Shown piece by piece: positions 11,621 to 25,489 of a stretch of 64,000 nucleotides of DNA (position 1 is the stretch's first letter; each line of letters starts with the position of its first letter). A program made the translations under genes and the position numbers. Under the pieces are notes generated by a model. It saw nothing but the letters and a program-made list of their open reading frames with translations, was not told where the DNA came from and made no database searches. Origin of the DNA: Monomorium pharaonis (Eukaryota; Arthropoda; Insecta; Hymenoptera; Formicidae); contig NC_050469.1 of the NCBI RefSeq assembly GCF_013373865.1, forward strand, positions 30,695,046-30,759,045, in the 5' to 3' direction.

Positions 11621-12130
11621 ATAATTATCTGCTCTTGTTTGTTAAATTTTTTGCACTCTGTCGTAAAAACTTTATGTTATTTTTGATATATTGGCAAAGT
11701 TGAAGAAAATGTAAAACGTAGAACAATTAGGAGAAATTGAACTTTATCTCTGTTTAATCATGAGAAAAACAAGTTGTGTCTTACATACAGTGCCGTTGTC
11801 TATATAACATTATTTACATAATTTTCTAGATAAAGAAATTGCTTTACTTTATCCTTATCTAGATTATGAAAATGTGTATTAGCTTCATCTTTATCTTACT
11901 TCACAAAATAAGTGTATTTTTTTGCAAATTATTTAAGAAAACAATATATTCCCACATTTTTGTTTCTTTAAATCTTTATTTTTTAGGAACAAATGTTTTT
12001 CAAATAATTCAATAAACAATTGGCTTCTCTTTTAATTTAGATCTAGCAGCTAACAACTAACCGAAGATGGATTAGAAAACGAAACTTAATCAGTACTAGT
12101 CAGATCTTAGGTTTTACATCAGATCGACTA
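11621..12130. other. AT-rich block
   Basis: No gene or repeat family seen. T-rich tracts are present near 11900-12010. Confidence 0.45.
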
Positions 12131-15110
12131 GATTCATTTCTACTCAGAAAAGTTGCGGATGTGGCAGTTGCAGCAATCATGATAAATCTCACCGTGACGC
12201 AGATTTCTCTGCGTCGTAAAAGGAGATGGCCTGGCTTTTTCAACCAGGTGATCCAAACGAGGTAAGACGTCGTAGGAGACAAGGGATTGAAATCGTTCGA
12301 CTAATGGAAGAAGAGCGAGAGTGGAGAATTGGACGACGGAAAGTACGGGGGAGAACGAAGGTGGCAGGGGAGAGGGAGGGAGAGAAAGGGAAACAGGAGT
12401 CGGTGGAAGAACCTTATTTCGCTCGTTCATCCGCGGGAGTGCAGATTCTTAATAGAATACTCGATGAATGTATTTCTCTTACGAGACTAAGACCGGTTAG
12501 TACCTTAGAGAGCCCGAGGCTGGCGGAAGAGGAGGCGACAGCGAGGGGTGGGCTATGACGGCAAAGGGTGAGAGGACCGGGGGGGAAGGGCGAGGGTGGT
12601 AGAGGGGTAGGTTCTGAACGCGATAATAAATCTGTGCTTAGCTCCGCGACAATGGGCCGGATGGAGGAAACGGAAAGAAGGGTTTAAGCTGCGTCCTACT
12701 TACGCTGCGAGGATATTCTCAAATGGATCGCGCGCCCGAAGAGCGGATTAATCCGCCAGGAAAACGGATTCCGCGAACATTCGGCACGGAGGAGCACGGT
12801 CGAGTTTGATTCCCGTGCTCGTACCTCCTCTCTCGCGAGGAGTCCGCGAGATATCTCCGCGAGAAATCGGTGAAATGGCCCTCATTCTCTTGGTCTTGGT
12901 GACAGTAGTGCCAGTTCGCCGAGAGAAAACCTGAGAGAACTCCAAGTCTGTCGGAGCGTCTATGGGCGAGGCGCACACGTACCACGAAGTATTTTATACC
13001 GTCGTCGCTTAATAACGTGACACAGTAATTTCGAACAATAAATTTTCTATCCCTCGAGAATTTTTAACGTTTATGAAGAAAGCTGTATTTTCCATGAGTG
13101 TATAAAAAAGATTTATAGAAATCCTTTGTATGCCCAAAAAATATACAAATTGTACAAATTTTGCATTCTTCTTTTTTTCCTTCTCTTTTCTCCGCCTGGA
13201 CTTTGCGACGGAGTTTTCCGCTCGTGCTCGCGGATCCCAGAGCTTGACAGCCGGGAGTGTCATCGCCGCGCATCCAGAAAATGTCGTCGGTTCGGTGTCA
13301 CCCTTCCCGAGTCTCGTGCTCACCTGAGCCGAGACCAGAAGGGGGGAGGGGGATCGTCTGCATTATACGAACAGATAAGACAAGAACACGTAGAATGCAG
13401 GCGACTGTTGGCCGTCCTTGGCTAGGTCGAGCGCGCGGCCTCGAGCGTGCGGCATTGATTGAGCCGCATCTCTGTGTACCCTTGAGTCTCGACTTTTCTT
13501 TAATGCCATTAAAATCCCGCCTAAGAGGCTGAACATTTCCACGACGGCAAGACGCATACCGCGCACGTGATCCGGAACCTGTGACAGATTCTCCTATACG
13601 CACTCGGCACCTTTGAGAGCCCGTTCGTTTCATTTCGAGCGCGTCTTAGGCATCAGACCTCGAAGATTTGATATACAATTGTGACAGATGCCCGCTATAT
13701 CGAACGAATGCCAAGTCAATTTGGATAATAAATGTGATACATAATATCGTATACAATTTTTTCGTAACGGTATATTCATTTGCACAAACTTAATTGCAGC
13801 TTATTCGAGTGTTAATCGTCAATCGCGACATGACAACTCACGTGAAACTGCGGCAAATCGTAGGTAGGTATGTATTAAGATTCCAGGGGACACCAGGGAA
13901 GAGTCCGTCTTGTTACCGGTCGGAACCGGTCGATGAGGTACGACAGGTATGTCCGAGAAATGCCGTCAGCCGGCCAGCTGATCCTGGGAACAACGCCCCG
14001 CGTCGATTTCTTGCTGGAATTAGGGCCTCCTTGATTTAAGGCCAACCGACGCGTTTCTCACACCGGTCACTATTTGCAAGGGCACCGGACCCGATCCTTC
14101 GATTTGATCAAACTGCCCGAGGACCGTGTTTGTATTATTTGTGTTTGTATATACAATTTGACTATCGTAGCAAATGAGACGAGTGTACCAGTGAATGTAA
14201 AAAGTTAATGTGAACACACAAGGACAAAAAACAAATAAATTTAAGTTAATGAAAATTAATAGCTGTTTCTTTATTTTACATTTATGTAAAAAGACTCAAT
14301 TTACTAAAGATACATATATAATAAAAAAATATATTTTAAAATATAGAGAAAGGTTGCCAATACAGAGTCTCTTTAAAAATTGTTATACTATTCGATAAAA
14401 GACACTTTCTAATTTATATTTTCAAATCTCTATTTTTAGCTTTAGTTTAAGAAATACTACTATCCAAAAACGAAGGTGGTTAATCTGCCTCTATTAATTT
14501 ATGGTTTATATTAAATATTAAAATCATATACTAAGAGTATGTATATAAGAGTATGGATTTTGACTTTTAAATAAATTGGATAAATAACAAAATCTGATAA
14601 GATTTCAGTCACCATTATTTTTTGACTGCCAGGATTGATGCTGACACGGTTCTGCGTGTACCGGCGAACTGGTGTGTATAGGCGAGCGATACCGTGCCCC
14701 TTTTGAGAGGCGATCCGCCGAGCGGTTCCCAAGATCGTGTGTCGATTGGTCGGGATTGTTTGCGAAATTCCTTCGATAGTATTCGATGAATCTATCGAGG
14801 CACGTCGCCCGCGAGTCCGAAGGACTCGGTATGCCGCTGCCAGTCGTTAGGCGGGTCGCCTTTGCTATTAAGAACCCGCGGGTAAAACCGTCTCGGGAAT
14901 CCCCTCTCTCCTCCTTCTCTTCAGACGAACCATCACTTAGATGTCCGTCTCGCACGGGTGAGTTCTCTCCTTAATTGTTTACGCAATAATTAAGTAAACT
15001 TAAGTGTCCGTCTCTCCGCAAATCGAGTAAAGGTAAGCAAAAAGTCCGGCCGATTCACGGAGACTTTGAAGGCGACGTTCAAATGTCAAGTCTGAAGTCT
15101 GTAGAACGTT
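12131..15110. other. Mixed block, GC-rich with AT-rich insets
   Basis: No supportable gene. 12290-12610 is purine-rich on the plus strand; its 110-codon open frame reads as Arg/Glu-rich and has no domain. AT-rich insets lie at about 13020-13170 and 14200-14630. ACCGGTCG is repeated twice within about 20 bases near 13915. Confidence 0.4.
12579..12607 (+). other. G-quadruplex motif
   Basis: Four G runs of at least three, at 12579, 12588, 12594 and 12604, have loops of 2, 3 and 7 bases. This fits the canonical G3+N1-7 pattern. Folding is predicted, not shown. Confidence 0.7.
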
Positions 15111-15778
15111 AGAAGCTACGTGAACTAAACGCGGGATATAAGTCATTAGTGTAATAAATTGTGCAAATAAATTATGTTAATAACTATAAAGAATTAGCTA
15201 ATAATTTCTCTAAATATTATTCTTATTATACGGAAATTTCTCTCGAAAAAATAAATACAAGTGATCATGTCACACATATTAATTCTTTTTGCGGAAGAAT
15301 TGTAATAAAATGTATTAAAAAATGTCGACTTTACGCGAGAAACTAAACTGATTTCGGATAATAATGAGAACGGCAACCTCGGTTATTAATATTTTCAGCG
15401 AGACCGAATAAGAGGACCAATTTTCCCTTGCGGCTTTACCGCGATGCGAAACGCCATTTGCAGGTAATTACAATAGCGAGACGAGCTTATTTCTTGATAG
15501 GAGGCACGCACGCCTCGTTCCTTGGCCATGTGGGACGCGGGTGGTAAATCGGGTGGGCGTGGGCTTCAACGTTCAAACAAATAGGAAGTTTGTTCGCCGG
15601 GAGTACAATAGATGGAAACCGAATGATATGTCTAACTAAATACGTTACCGTACGCGTATCAAAGGGAGAACCGAACCTTTATGATGGTTTCTGGCTGGCT
15701 CGCGTCTCCGCAGTCTGCCGCTCGCCTTTCTGTGGTCACGTGTGTATGTACATACACGTGCGTATGTACACACGCATG

Positions 15779-15802
15779 CACACACACACACACACACACA
15801 CA
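15779..15802. repeat. CA microsatellite
   Basis: Twelve CA units, preceded by degenerate ACATACACGTGCGTATGT-type alternating sequence from about 15740. The whole 15740-15825 tract alternates purine and pyrimidine and could adopt Z-DNA under supercoiling. Confidence 0.9.
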
Positions 15803-16699
15803 GATACATACACACACGTACGGATTTTATACGAGCCAGCGTCTTTGTACACACAGGCGCACCGATGGTTTCCAGACGTTGCATCAATTGCAAAATTGAA
15901 ATTTCAGCATCAACAATAATTACCATTGTCAACGCACCGACGCTGCTTCCCATTCGTTACTGGATCCGGAGTGGTTCTCACATCGGACCTATCTCAAAGG
16001 CTTCGATGGCACAGCTTAATTAATAAATTCGCTTTGCTCTTCAGCTGCCCACGTTGATTTAAGTTGGCTTAAAAATCTCCTTACACTGACGACATTATTT
16101 CGCCACTCTGCTTTCTCAATTCGATACGCGATACCGTTCATATTAATAACGTGCCTGTGCACCGTCATGAACTTAATAAGCTAATCAATTAATCTAGTTT
16201 TCTTCTGTTGAAGAAAATGTTCGTTCACTTCATACAATTTGATCTGCGATATTTGGACGCCGTACAGAAATATTGACAAATTGATAGATCGCATATTGAG
16301 GACCACTGACGATCTTGAATGTCATACGGCGGAATCTTGCCTAAAGGTTTGGAAACATCGCGAGATAGGTAGGTGCTCGCGGCAAGGTAGCGCCGTATCA
16401 CCCGTTTCCGACGTATTGTCAGTGTGCGTCGCGTGCATTTGCTGTTTCCGGTTTATCCACCGTGTCGACGTTCAGCACCGCCGACGCCTCCGCCTATACA
16501 CTAATATGTCAAAGGCAGACGGGGCAATAAGGACAATTAGCAGAGCCTCTGTAACGCGGCGCTTGCCATCTTCTGGATTCCGCCGTTATTTGGAAAGTAG
16601 CTTCTGCTGCTTTCCGACGGTACACCTTCAGAGAGAAGTGCATCGAGAGAGTGACTTTGGTGTTGATTCCTACGTTCTCACGAAACCCTAGTCGCATTG

Positions 16700-16700
<1 letters not shown>

Positions 16701-16731
<31 letters not shown>
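16701..16731. repeat. TC microsatellite
   Basis: About 14 TC units with one early TTT interruption, followed by a T-rich tract. Confidence 0.9.
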
Positions 16732-16735
<4 letters not shown>

Positions 16736-17260
16736 CTTTCTTCTTGTAGTTTGTCGCAAGGGAAGAGTCGGGACAATTTCGAGTGTTTATCCGCAAGTCT
16801 TTAGCGACAGCTCGGCCATATGGTGACTGGGGGCCTCGTCAATTTTTCAAGTCCCGTTATTGATCGTCCGCGATTTCGTGGTAGACGCGTAGAGATATGT
16901 GGAGAAGGATCGATAAGGGGCCGGTAAACTAATTAGCAGCAGTTCGCCGACAAAGACGAACCTTTCTTCGGCAGCCGCGGCAATCGTCGTCGGACTTTTT
17001 ACAACGGCTTTCTGCCGATGCTTCCCGCTTCCTCCTCATCGGCCGATCGTCGTGTCTCCGTTCTCATTCGGTTCTGTCCTCTCCCGCTCGGCGCGGCGAG
17101 GCCGTTTTCTTTTTTCACGTTCCATTTGCTCGCTTTTGCCCCTAACGCCGCGAAAGGCACGGTTTCCCACGGGAGACTCCTCGAGAGACTCCCTCTTTTT
17201 ACCACGTGCACGTAATCGCGTTAAGATCGCGCGATACACTTACGGCCGAGAGAGTCACGC

Positions 17261-19070
17261 TTTTAATCCTGCGGTATTTGTGCTTGACTTGATGTCTATG
17301 AAAATTCGGAGAATATTTTGTATCAACAATCTTTATTATTTCCTTCGAAATTTTTGTCACTCAATCGTGTTTTTTTGTTTAACTTTTGATCTTTTATTTT
17401 ATATCTGCAATTTGAGTTTTTAATGGGGGGGAAAAAAAAACGTAAAGATATGCAGTCTTTTTTATGGTACAGTTTTCGACTGCTTCCGACGTCCTTAATG
17501 TTGGTCGACAGATGTGGGCCATCCGCAACGGAAGGGTTGCCGAGCCAATAAGGGGTGGCCAGAAGATGTATGCGCTAATAATCGAAGAAAAAAGTGTCCA
17601 ATGAAAGAAATTTACGACTGGCACTAATTAAGTAAAAGGGATCCAACCAGTCGTCTCCCTTTTATTCGGTCTCGCATTCGCTGGCCGCCGCTGGACCGTC
17701 CCAGCGGAAGGATTAATTAATTCAGAATATATCAATTAAGAATAAGGTTTGCTTTTCCGCGTGGTGACTCTCTCGCGCCGTCCCTCGTCGTCCCCTTCGT
17801 CGCGTCGCCTCTTCTATTGCAAATTGGACGTGAAAAATGACGCCTTGATTAATCTCGCGGATAATTTAAAAACGAAGGGGTTGCCGCCGCCGCGCGGCAC
17901 CTCACCTCCACCTCCTACCCTCGTGCCGTTGAGCCGGATAAAAATTCAAGACGCGAAATTGCCAATCAACGAAGGGTGGGCGCTGCAGAGACGCGAAGGC
18001 GTCGACAGGGCGATGGCGAACCGATTCACGATGGCATACCCGACACCGGGGGTAATAACGTTAAAAAAATTATCCCTCGTCTGAATTTCATCGGTCCGCT
18101 TCGACGCGCTCGCTTCGCCGCGCCGCGTTTTTCGCCGATGCTATGTTCCTTCTTGATTTCTTCAGCCTGTGCTAATTCACAGGAGCTAATGAAGCAAAAG
18201 AATGAAACGTCGGTATAAGGAAATAAAAATATGACTGTCGAATTTTACAACATTAGCTCGTGTTAGAGGAACAATGATTTTCAAAATGTGTGATACTGGA
18301 AAATTATTTGCTAGCTGAAACGAAATCTATCGAACCTGAAATAAAAATGTGACATGTCTTTTTTTGTACTGTACCTTTTTTCTTCATAATCAGATTTGCA
18401 CGTGTTCACGAACGGGAATATTGTCTCTGATATATTCGGAACAATATAATTACAAACGACGTTAAATTTGCGATCGTCATATTGGATACATCGTGTCACT
18501 TTGTCGCTCGCTTTGGTTATTATTTTTATTATTAATTTTGTAATTAATGCCTGTTTGTCAACGTGTTTGATTTTAATTAATTAAACGTCAATTTCTAACT
18601 TTAGAATGACTGTAAGAAATTCATGCAATGTTTTTCACCTGAAAGGAGCTCACATGAATATATTCTAAATTGCAGAGATTCTCATCGGAGTTCTGTAGTA
18701 AACTAAATAAAAGTTAATTGAGTAAATGAAGATTTATTCGCAATGAAACGAAGTTGTCGTATAAAGTGCGAGAAGTAAGACTACGTGGAAAGTGTAAAAT
18801 ACGATTCTCCGGGGTATTCGGACGCCATCCGCCATTGTTTAATAAGACACCGGACTACCGAGTTGAAGGCGAAGAAGGGTTGAGCACGTTGGAGTGAAGT
18901 AATTAAAAAATGTACCGCGATAAAATAATATTGGCTACAAATTGCGTCGTGCTTAGCACGCAACCCCTTATTTTTATATAAGATGTAAAATTTTATTCGC
19001 CTTCTCCCCCTGTATTCCAGGTCCATTCTTTTTCCCCTCCGTCCTTCGGACAGCGGTTCTCACTTAAAGA
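17261..19070. other. Alternating AT-rich and GC-rich DNA
   Basis: No gene seen. AT-rich parts are 17270-17450 and 18200-18780; 17500-18180 is GC-rich. A G8 then A9 homopolymer pair occurs at about 17425-17441. Confidence 0.4.
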
Positions 19071-20290
19071 ATATTTACTCGTCCATATCTTCATTTGCAT
19101 TAGGAACAAATCTTAATCTGGAAATAACCGCCTTAACTAAGACGCACTTTCATTGCTCTGACGGGGGCCACCCGCATTAACGCTATTTTAATTTATTCCA
19201 CGCAAATGAGAAGATTTATAATTATCCTCATAATTGCGCTTAATGCAGCTTAACATGCAATGACGAGGTGTACAAGCTGTTTTATTTATTACCGCGACCG
19301 TAGTCTAGCCATGAAAAACGTATGCCTCTGTAGAGTCACTATACTAACGGTGAACTATACATATAGATCTACAATTAAAATATAAGAGTCGCATCCATGA
19401 GACCTGACATACTGTTGATTATGTGTTTCATTGCATCGAAGTAACAGTCGCGCTACTTATTATATGTGTGGATACCTTGATGGCTACCTATATATATCTA
19501 AAAGAGATACAGGTATGTATATATATGCACACACAGCCTCTGGGCGTCCGCTCGTTTTCATCCCGGGAAGGCGACGGAAACGTTATGCAAATGGGTTTTT
19601 GCGGGGAGAACTTTCGTCGGCAACGTAAAGAGAGAAAGAGAGAGGGAGGGAGGGAGGGAGGGAAAGACAAAGAGGAACGGGAGATACTCGGCGGGGTTGA
19701 AGCGGGGTAAATCAGTCTCCTCTGCCGTCTCTCGCCGCGGGATCGGCCAAGAGCCCGGATCATTTTTACCGAAATTAAATCGAAAATTAGACTCGCATTA
19801 AAATGCGCTCTCGATAGGGCTCGCCCGAATCGCCGGTGGCTGAGCAAGCGGAGGAGACGGTGCTCGTGCCCGGGAGCGAGGAGGAGGTTTGTGAGAAGCG
19901 GCCGCGAGGATGTTCGGGAGACGAGGAGCGGAGGAAGATAGATAGAGGTAGACAGTGGAAGCTTCGGGGGGTTTAAACCGAAGGAATTCCTTGCTCATGC
20001 AAATCGGAGAGATTCGTAGGAGTCGGAGAGGAGAGACGGGATTGTACGAGTTAATCAGGAGCCGCTCACGCGGAAGCTGGCGGAAGGGAGCGGTTGAGAG
20101 CCACTGCGAAGTAAGAGAATGTAAGGGGCATTAGAGATCCAGGACGTTCTTTGGATTTTCGATCGCGGCCTGACTCGTCCCGGGATTTCCGAGTTACCTC
20201 GAAACTTTCGCAAAAATCTGAAGCTGCGGTGTCTTAACGAATTCGTTACTCAATTTGCCTGATGCCGCGATAGATGAATTAATTAAATTT
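19071..20290. promoter_or_regulatory. Candidate cis-regulatory stretch with octamer sites
   Basis: Three exact POU octamers occur: ATTTGCAT at 19093-19100, and ATGCAAAT at 19585-19592 and 19997-20004. Around 19190-19260 several homeodomain-type cores (TTTAATTTATT, ATAATTATCC, CATAATTG, CTTAATG) are packed within 70 bases of mixed composition. Octamer binding by POU proteins is established. That this DNA is an enhancer is inference from site density only. Confidence 0.22.
19629..19664. repeat. AG and GGGA microsatellite
   Basis: AG units followed by about five GGGA units. Confidence 0.85.
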
Positions 20291-22200
20291 TAAATCGCAT
20301 TTCGATGTATTCGTGTATTATATCAACCAAATCTGTCAGTAAGTCGAGAAAGTAAACATTAAAGGCACAAGACGGTTGGGGAACGGAAGAGGAAGAGGGG
20401 GAAGAATAAGAGAAGAAGGACGAAATGAAAAAAGTTCGCTCGCGCGCAATCGCGTATAAATCAGGGTGGTTAATAAGTAAAGGCAAAGGGTTAGGCTTCC
20501 ATGGTGATGCTGGGTTTAGTAGGAGGTACGGGGGATGCGCTTACGGGGGTTGGATCTGCACCAGGTCCAATTTACGATTCATTTCGTCGAAACGGCCGCC
20601 ACCGTCGGTGCGCCTTATATCGCCATTTTACCGATCTGAATAATTAATTTTAATAACGAATTTCTATCCTGCCACCCCCCTCCGAACTCGCTGTGCCCCC
20701 TCGTCGAACTCGGTTACTAACCGCTCCCGCCTCGCTCGTTCTTCTCGTGAGCGAGGAAGCGGATGAGGAAAACTCCTGCCTCGGACGTTTGACGTAAAGC
20801 CTCTATTGTCGGATACATTTTTAATCGGCGAGGGAGGCAACGGGAGCTGCGGCTCACGATCCGCCCGCAGCTTTTCTGATACATCCCTCAGCCTCCTCCG
20901 CGCGTCTTAAAACCCCAGCCCGGAAATCAATTACGCGGGCGCGACTCTTCAAGGAGAGTTTCTCGACGCACGATAACGTAAAGCTTGCCTCCTCGGTTGC
21001 ACACGGCCTTTAAGGAATTTTCTTTATTGCGCTTGGCCGCGCGACGCAATTCACTTGCGAATGTTTAATTTCTTTGCGACACACAAAGGACGATGCTTTA
21101 TTGAAATCATTACGACGAGCAGTATTTATATTACATATACGTAAGTGGCCTGAGTAAATACTGAAATCTTTATCCGTGCGTTTGAAAAATCACGTCGCGA
21201 CACTCCGTACGACAAATGGAACGTCCCGCGAGCCGCGATATGATAAAGTCATACGTGTATACACGCGAGAAAGGATAATATGAGAGATAAATAACGACGG
21301 CGCGCGCGCATTAAACCGATCGATTCGGTATTACGAGCCGTGTACGAGAGATTGAATCAGCGTTTGGATATATTTATACGAGGCGATCGACGCGCCTCTT
21401 CGCTCTTTCTGGCGCGATTAACGATCGCGCGGACGTTAAATTGCCGAAGAAGAAGCTCGCTATCTCCGCGTCACGTCCGCGGTGATACACGAGCCTGTAG
21501 CGGATGGTTAATTGTCGGGGAGCTCGCCCGTCTCAGTTATGGCATTCCGAAAGGTTCCGATCGTGAGAGGAACGTCGCCGCACGTAAAGTTAAAGGACGC
21601 TCGGGCATTATTATCAAGTGTATTATCGAAGCTTGGCTTTTATAGCGTGAGATTATGGACGCGCGCGGCTATGACTATTAAGCGATCGCGAGCAATCGAT
21701 TTTCCGTCCCTACCTTTGTGGCAATCTTATTTGCAAAGCGTCCTAGAAATTATCACGATAAAATCTAAGATAAAATTTTTCACATTTCAAAACAGAACTT
21801 GTATTATAGACGATAATCTCGCGGCCTTCTCTACCGTAGAATTTCCATCATGTTTCAATTCCCGTTGTGATGGTTTTATCAAACAAATTGTACATGCGCG
21901 ATTTGTTTACTGATCGAGTCAGTCAGTTCAGATTCTTAGTATTTATTTGAATTAAAATTGTTTTTGAATTAAAAAAAACTTTACTGCAAAAATATTGTAA
22001 ATTCTTTCATGTTGTCCGATTAATATTCAAGTTTTAGAGAAAGAAAATAATATATTTCAGATATAGATTATTCCTTCATGTTCCTTCATGTTCAATTTGT
22101 TTCGTTGTAATAAAATATTAATATGAGGAATTAAATACATTCCCGATTTGAATTTCGCTTTTATAATAAATGTAAAAGGACCACGTAATGACGTTAACGA
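20291..22200. other. Mixed GC-rich DNA ending in an AT-rich block
   Basis: No supportable gene. 20380-20420 is purine-rich. The 133-codon frame at 21512-21913 runs from GC-rich into AT-rich DNA and has no domain. A local duplication of TTCCTTCATG is present near 22073-22092. Confidence 0.4.
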
Positions 22201-22344
22201 CTTACTTGTCATCCGGTACGTATTTTTCAGAAGAAAAGAAAACGCACGTGAAAGACGGCAGCGAAGACATCGGCCGATGCACCGACCCGGTTCGCCATGA
22301 TCTTACGACCATGCGATATTCGACGTGGTATTGCGACGGCAGAC

Positions 22345-22389
22345 GGTGGTGGCGATAGTAGTGGTGGTGGCGGCGGCGGTGGTGGTGGG
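22345..22389. repeat. GGT/GGC trinucleotide microsatellite
   Basis: Interrupted GGT and GGC units. The complementary strand reads as a poly-proline open frame, which I treat as an artefact. Confidence 0.85.
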
Positions 22390-23754
22390 CCAGTGATATA
22401 CAACGCTATCACCCTCGTATTTACTGCAGTGTCAAACCAGGGCGACAACTTGGTTACAAATTAGTGCTTTACACCGCGCGCACGGCCACGTCCCGCTTTT
22501 ACACCATACGCCTGGCTGTGTATGTATAATACGGCGTATATGTATGCACGTGGTACATCGGTGCCGGAGTCCTCCGACGAGGTATACGGGTCTCGTATGT
22601 TTATGTTCCTGGCAGCTGCGCGGAGCGCAGAACCTTGCCAATATTGGTTCTCAATTTAATGATCGGCCAATTGCGTGCAATTCCTTCCCTATACGTGTTC
22701 TCGCCGAGGGAGGTCGTAAGTTCGCAAGCTGCCAAGCTCGCCAGTTGCTGCAGCAGGAGTATTACGAAGATTTCCAACGGTCGTTACAAATTTTCAAAGT
22801 TATCGAATATTTGCAACGATTGTTACAAACATATTTTTAAAAAATATTCGTAGTATTCAATGATGCAATAATAATTGTAGATGCATCAGTTCTCCATGCG
22901 GTACAGTTTAAAGTTATGTATCAAGATTAAATGACTTTCTTAGCAGCGTGAAGTAATGAGGACCTTGGGTGATTATCCGCAGCTGTTTGATCATTCTCAA
23001 CATCATTCTATTCGTGATGCGGCAACGCAACAGATAGGGGATCTTTCTCGGAAGTAAATGCAGATCGATCTCGAGGGAGAGGGAGATCGGCTTGGCTCTA
23101 GGAAAGTCATCGGACGCGGCGCAGTAAGATTTCACGCCGTATCCATATCACGGCTTTTAAGATCCTGCCTTGGGACTCTGAACCAAGATGTATGGCATCG
23201 ATGGCTCGATAGAAGGGACTGAGAACCTCTCTCTCGCCTCGTGGAGGAGGCGATATATCAGCCGCGGGTCAACAATGTGTAAGCGGTATCGTTCTCGAAC
23301 CCCCCAGGTCGAGAGACCTAAGTTCGCTCTCGGTGACACTTCTGGAGTTTCTGCTTCTTGGACGGTGCACACTCAAGATATATGTTACTGGCCGCGCGTG
23401 TGGGTGCACGGCTGTGTACACGCATTGCGGGACTCAAAACACTTCAGATGCTATGTGTCGAACGAAACTCTGAGTTATCCCGGGGCGATCGTAGCGTTTC
23501 GAGAAATTTTAATTAATTTCTAGGTTTGGATTATACAGTCCTCTTTTTTATTTAAAAAGAAAAAGAAATAAACGTTTCATATTGAAATCGGAACAGATTA
23601 AGGCGAGCCGGTTTCAAATATTTAACTCATTTGATGTGTTTTCGCGTTTAATTATTTTGAAACGATTCAGAAGAGTGCATCATAAGAGCCGATATGAAGC
23701 TGAATATCGCACGTTCCCGAGTCATTCTCGGCTCTTATCCGCATACACGTGCCG

Positions 23755-23801
23755 GAGAAAGAGAAAGAGAGAGAGAGAGGGGGGGAGGGGAGAGAAAAAA
23801 G
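23755..23801. repeat. GA-rich purine tract
   Basis: GA units, then a G-rich stretch, then GA/A-rich sequence. Confidence 0.85.
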
Positions 23802-24129
23802 AGCGCGCTCGGCTTGCGCTACGAAAATTTGCCCCGAGTTCATTAGCGCGAGTTGATAAGTGTCGTGAAGTGCGTCATACCCGGCCGCTTGATCCACCGG
23901 CATTAAAAATCAAATGCAACAGATCCATTCACCGGCCATAATTGCGAGGAAGCCCGGCTGCCGCACGCATAAAAGCGTTCGTTATTAAAAAGTTTAAATG
24001 TCTATTAATTACTCGACGTTATGCCGGGCCGCGCCGAAGAACTGTATAAAATGCATTTAATTATCGCGCCGCGTTGAATGAGGGAAATCAATGGGTTTCC
24101 CTTTAGCGAACCGACGGTGCTGAATATTT

Positions 24130-24155
24130 CCCTTTTTTTCCCGACCCCTTCCCCC
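24130..24155 (-). other. G-quadruplex motif
   Basis: C runs at 24130, 24140, 24145 and 24151 with loops of 7, 2 and 2 give a canonical four-tract motif on the minus strand. Confidence 0.65.
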
Positions 24156-24220
24156 TCTCAAAACCTCAATTTGTTGCTGCCGCCGTTCTACTTCGCCGCG
24201 CCATCCCCCGCGTCTACCAT

Positions 24221-24232
24221 CCCCCCCCCCCC
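24221..24232. repeat. Poly-C tract of 12
   Basis: Twelve consecutive C. Such homopolymers are prone to assembly length error. Confidence 0.9.
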
Positions 24233-24558
24233 ATTTACTTTCCAGTTACGCCCTCGTGAACTCACCCCCATCGGCCGTGTCGGTAATGAGGGCGACACCT
24301 GAATCCGTGATTACATCGCGGCAATGAAAAGTAATTTGTCGATTCACAGCACGATGGACCCGTTCGATACCGCTACCGCAATTTCGCACTTTTTACGAGT
24401 GAAAGGCTCTCCACGCGCGGGCCCGTCCATCGCAGAGACGTTTCGCCCCTCTATTTGTTGCACTTAACATCCGTTGAGAATTGCGTTTTCTGCTGCGTGT
24501 AACAAATATTTGGGAGTCATTAAAATCTTATTTTACAAAATATATGTATTAAAATTTA

Positions 24559-24574
24559 TTATATATATATATAT
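24559..24574. repeat. TA microsatellite
   Basis: Eight TA units in the AT-rich inset. Confidence 0.9.
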
Positions 24575-25489
24575 TATAAAGATGCTAATTGTAAGTAATG
24601 TATCTCTCTGACAACTGTAAAAAAATTGTAATAAATATGAAATAAATATGTGGTAATAATATACATATAATATTTAAGTTTTTTAATCATAATTTCAATA
24701 TCAATTATGTAAAAATTACTCAATTCATATCTTTTCAGCAAAGCTATAAATTTTATCGCGCATTCTCGATATCAGACTCGCGGTGATATGTCATTTGGCA
24801 AAATTCCGCGAATATCGCGAGTTTCGCGTTTTTCGAAGTCTCTCCATGAGAATATTCGAAACCGATATTCTAAAGTTAAAGACTGCTGATCGGTCGGCGG
24901 AATGTATTCTCGGAACGGGGGAAGAGGCTCGGGTTCTAGGCTGCTTTGCAACCCTGCTCTGCCGTATAGTGTCAGTGAGTCCGGATCGCTACTACCTTAT
25001 ATTTCACGTCAAAGTCTTTCGCATTCCTGAACGCCACCTGATCCACCGTATCCCCGCCTCGTTGCCCGGCTTTCGAGGTCCACCGTCCGGCACGGTCCGC
25101 CGTCGAATTCGAGTTCGGTGCGCGCGTCGCGCCCGGATGACGTGCCGTAGAAACTTATTTCGAGAAATCGAGCCCGATCGTAAAGTGTAATAACTTTTTT
25201 CGACGCCCGGCTCGACGTGCCTGCGCGTATCGTATCTATACGACGATCAAATTACTCTCTCCAGGTTCGTCAGCCGGCCGAATCGCTGAATGCGCTTCGG
25301 GGATCGATGCAGAACAAGCAGGTGCATTTAACGTCAAAACGCGGGCACCAGTAAATCGCAATTGTTAATGCAATCTTTGATACAAGATCCGCATTCATAT
25401 ACTAACTCGAGTTAGATATATTATTATGTATGCAATTTTCTTTACAAAAATAAAATTTTATTTTATCAAATTCAAGATCAGTATTTTAA

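Larger units (their letters stand above)
15111..17260. other. Mixed block with CA and CT microsatellites
   Basis: No supportable gene. An AT-rich inset lies at 15130-15350. The 150-codon plus-strand frame at 16239-16691 has no recognisable domain or splice context, and I leave it unannotated. Confidence 0.4.
22201..25489. other. GC-rich block with AT-rich insets
   Basis: No supportable gene. AT-rich insets are at 22800-22960, 24500-24760 and 25380-25489. Around 23990-24070 short homeodomain-like cores (TATTAATTAC, TTTAATTATC) lie in GC-rich sequence. Confidence 0.4.

Noticed and set aside
12226..12558. Arg/Glu-rich 110-codon frame
   Set aside because: Derived from a purine-rich tract; such tracts lack stops on that strand by composition.
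16239..16691. 150-codon open frame on the plus strand
   Set aside because: No domain and no splice signals at suitable positions; Cys-rich part is irregular.
22227..22448. Poly-proline frame on the minus strand
   Set aside because: Translation of the GGT/GGC repeat at 22345-22389.
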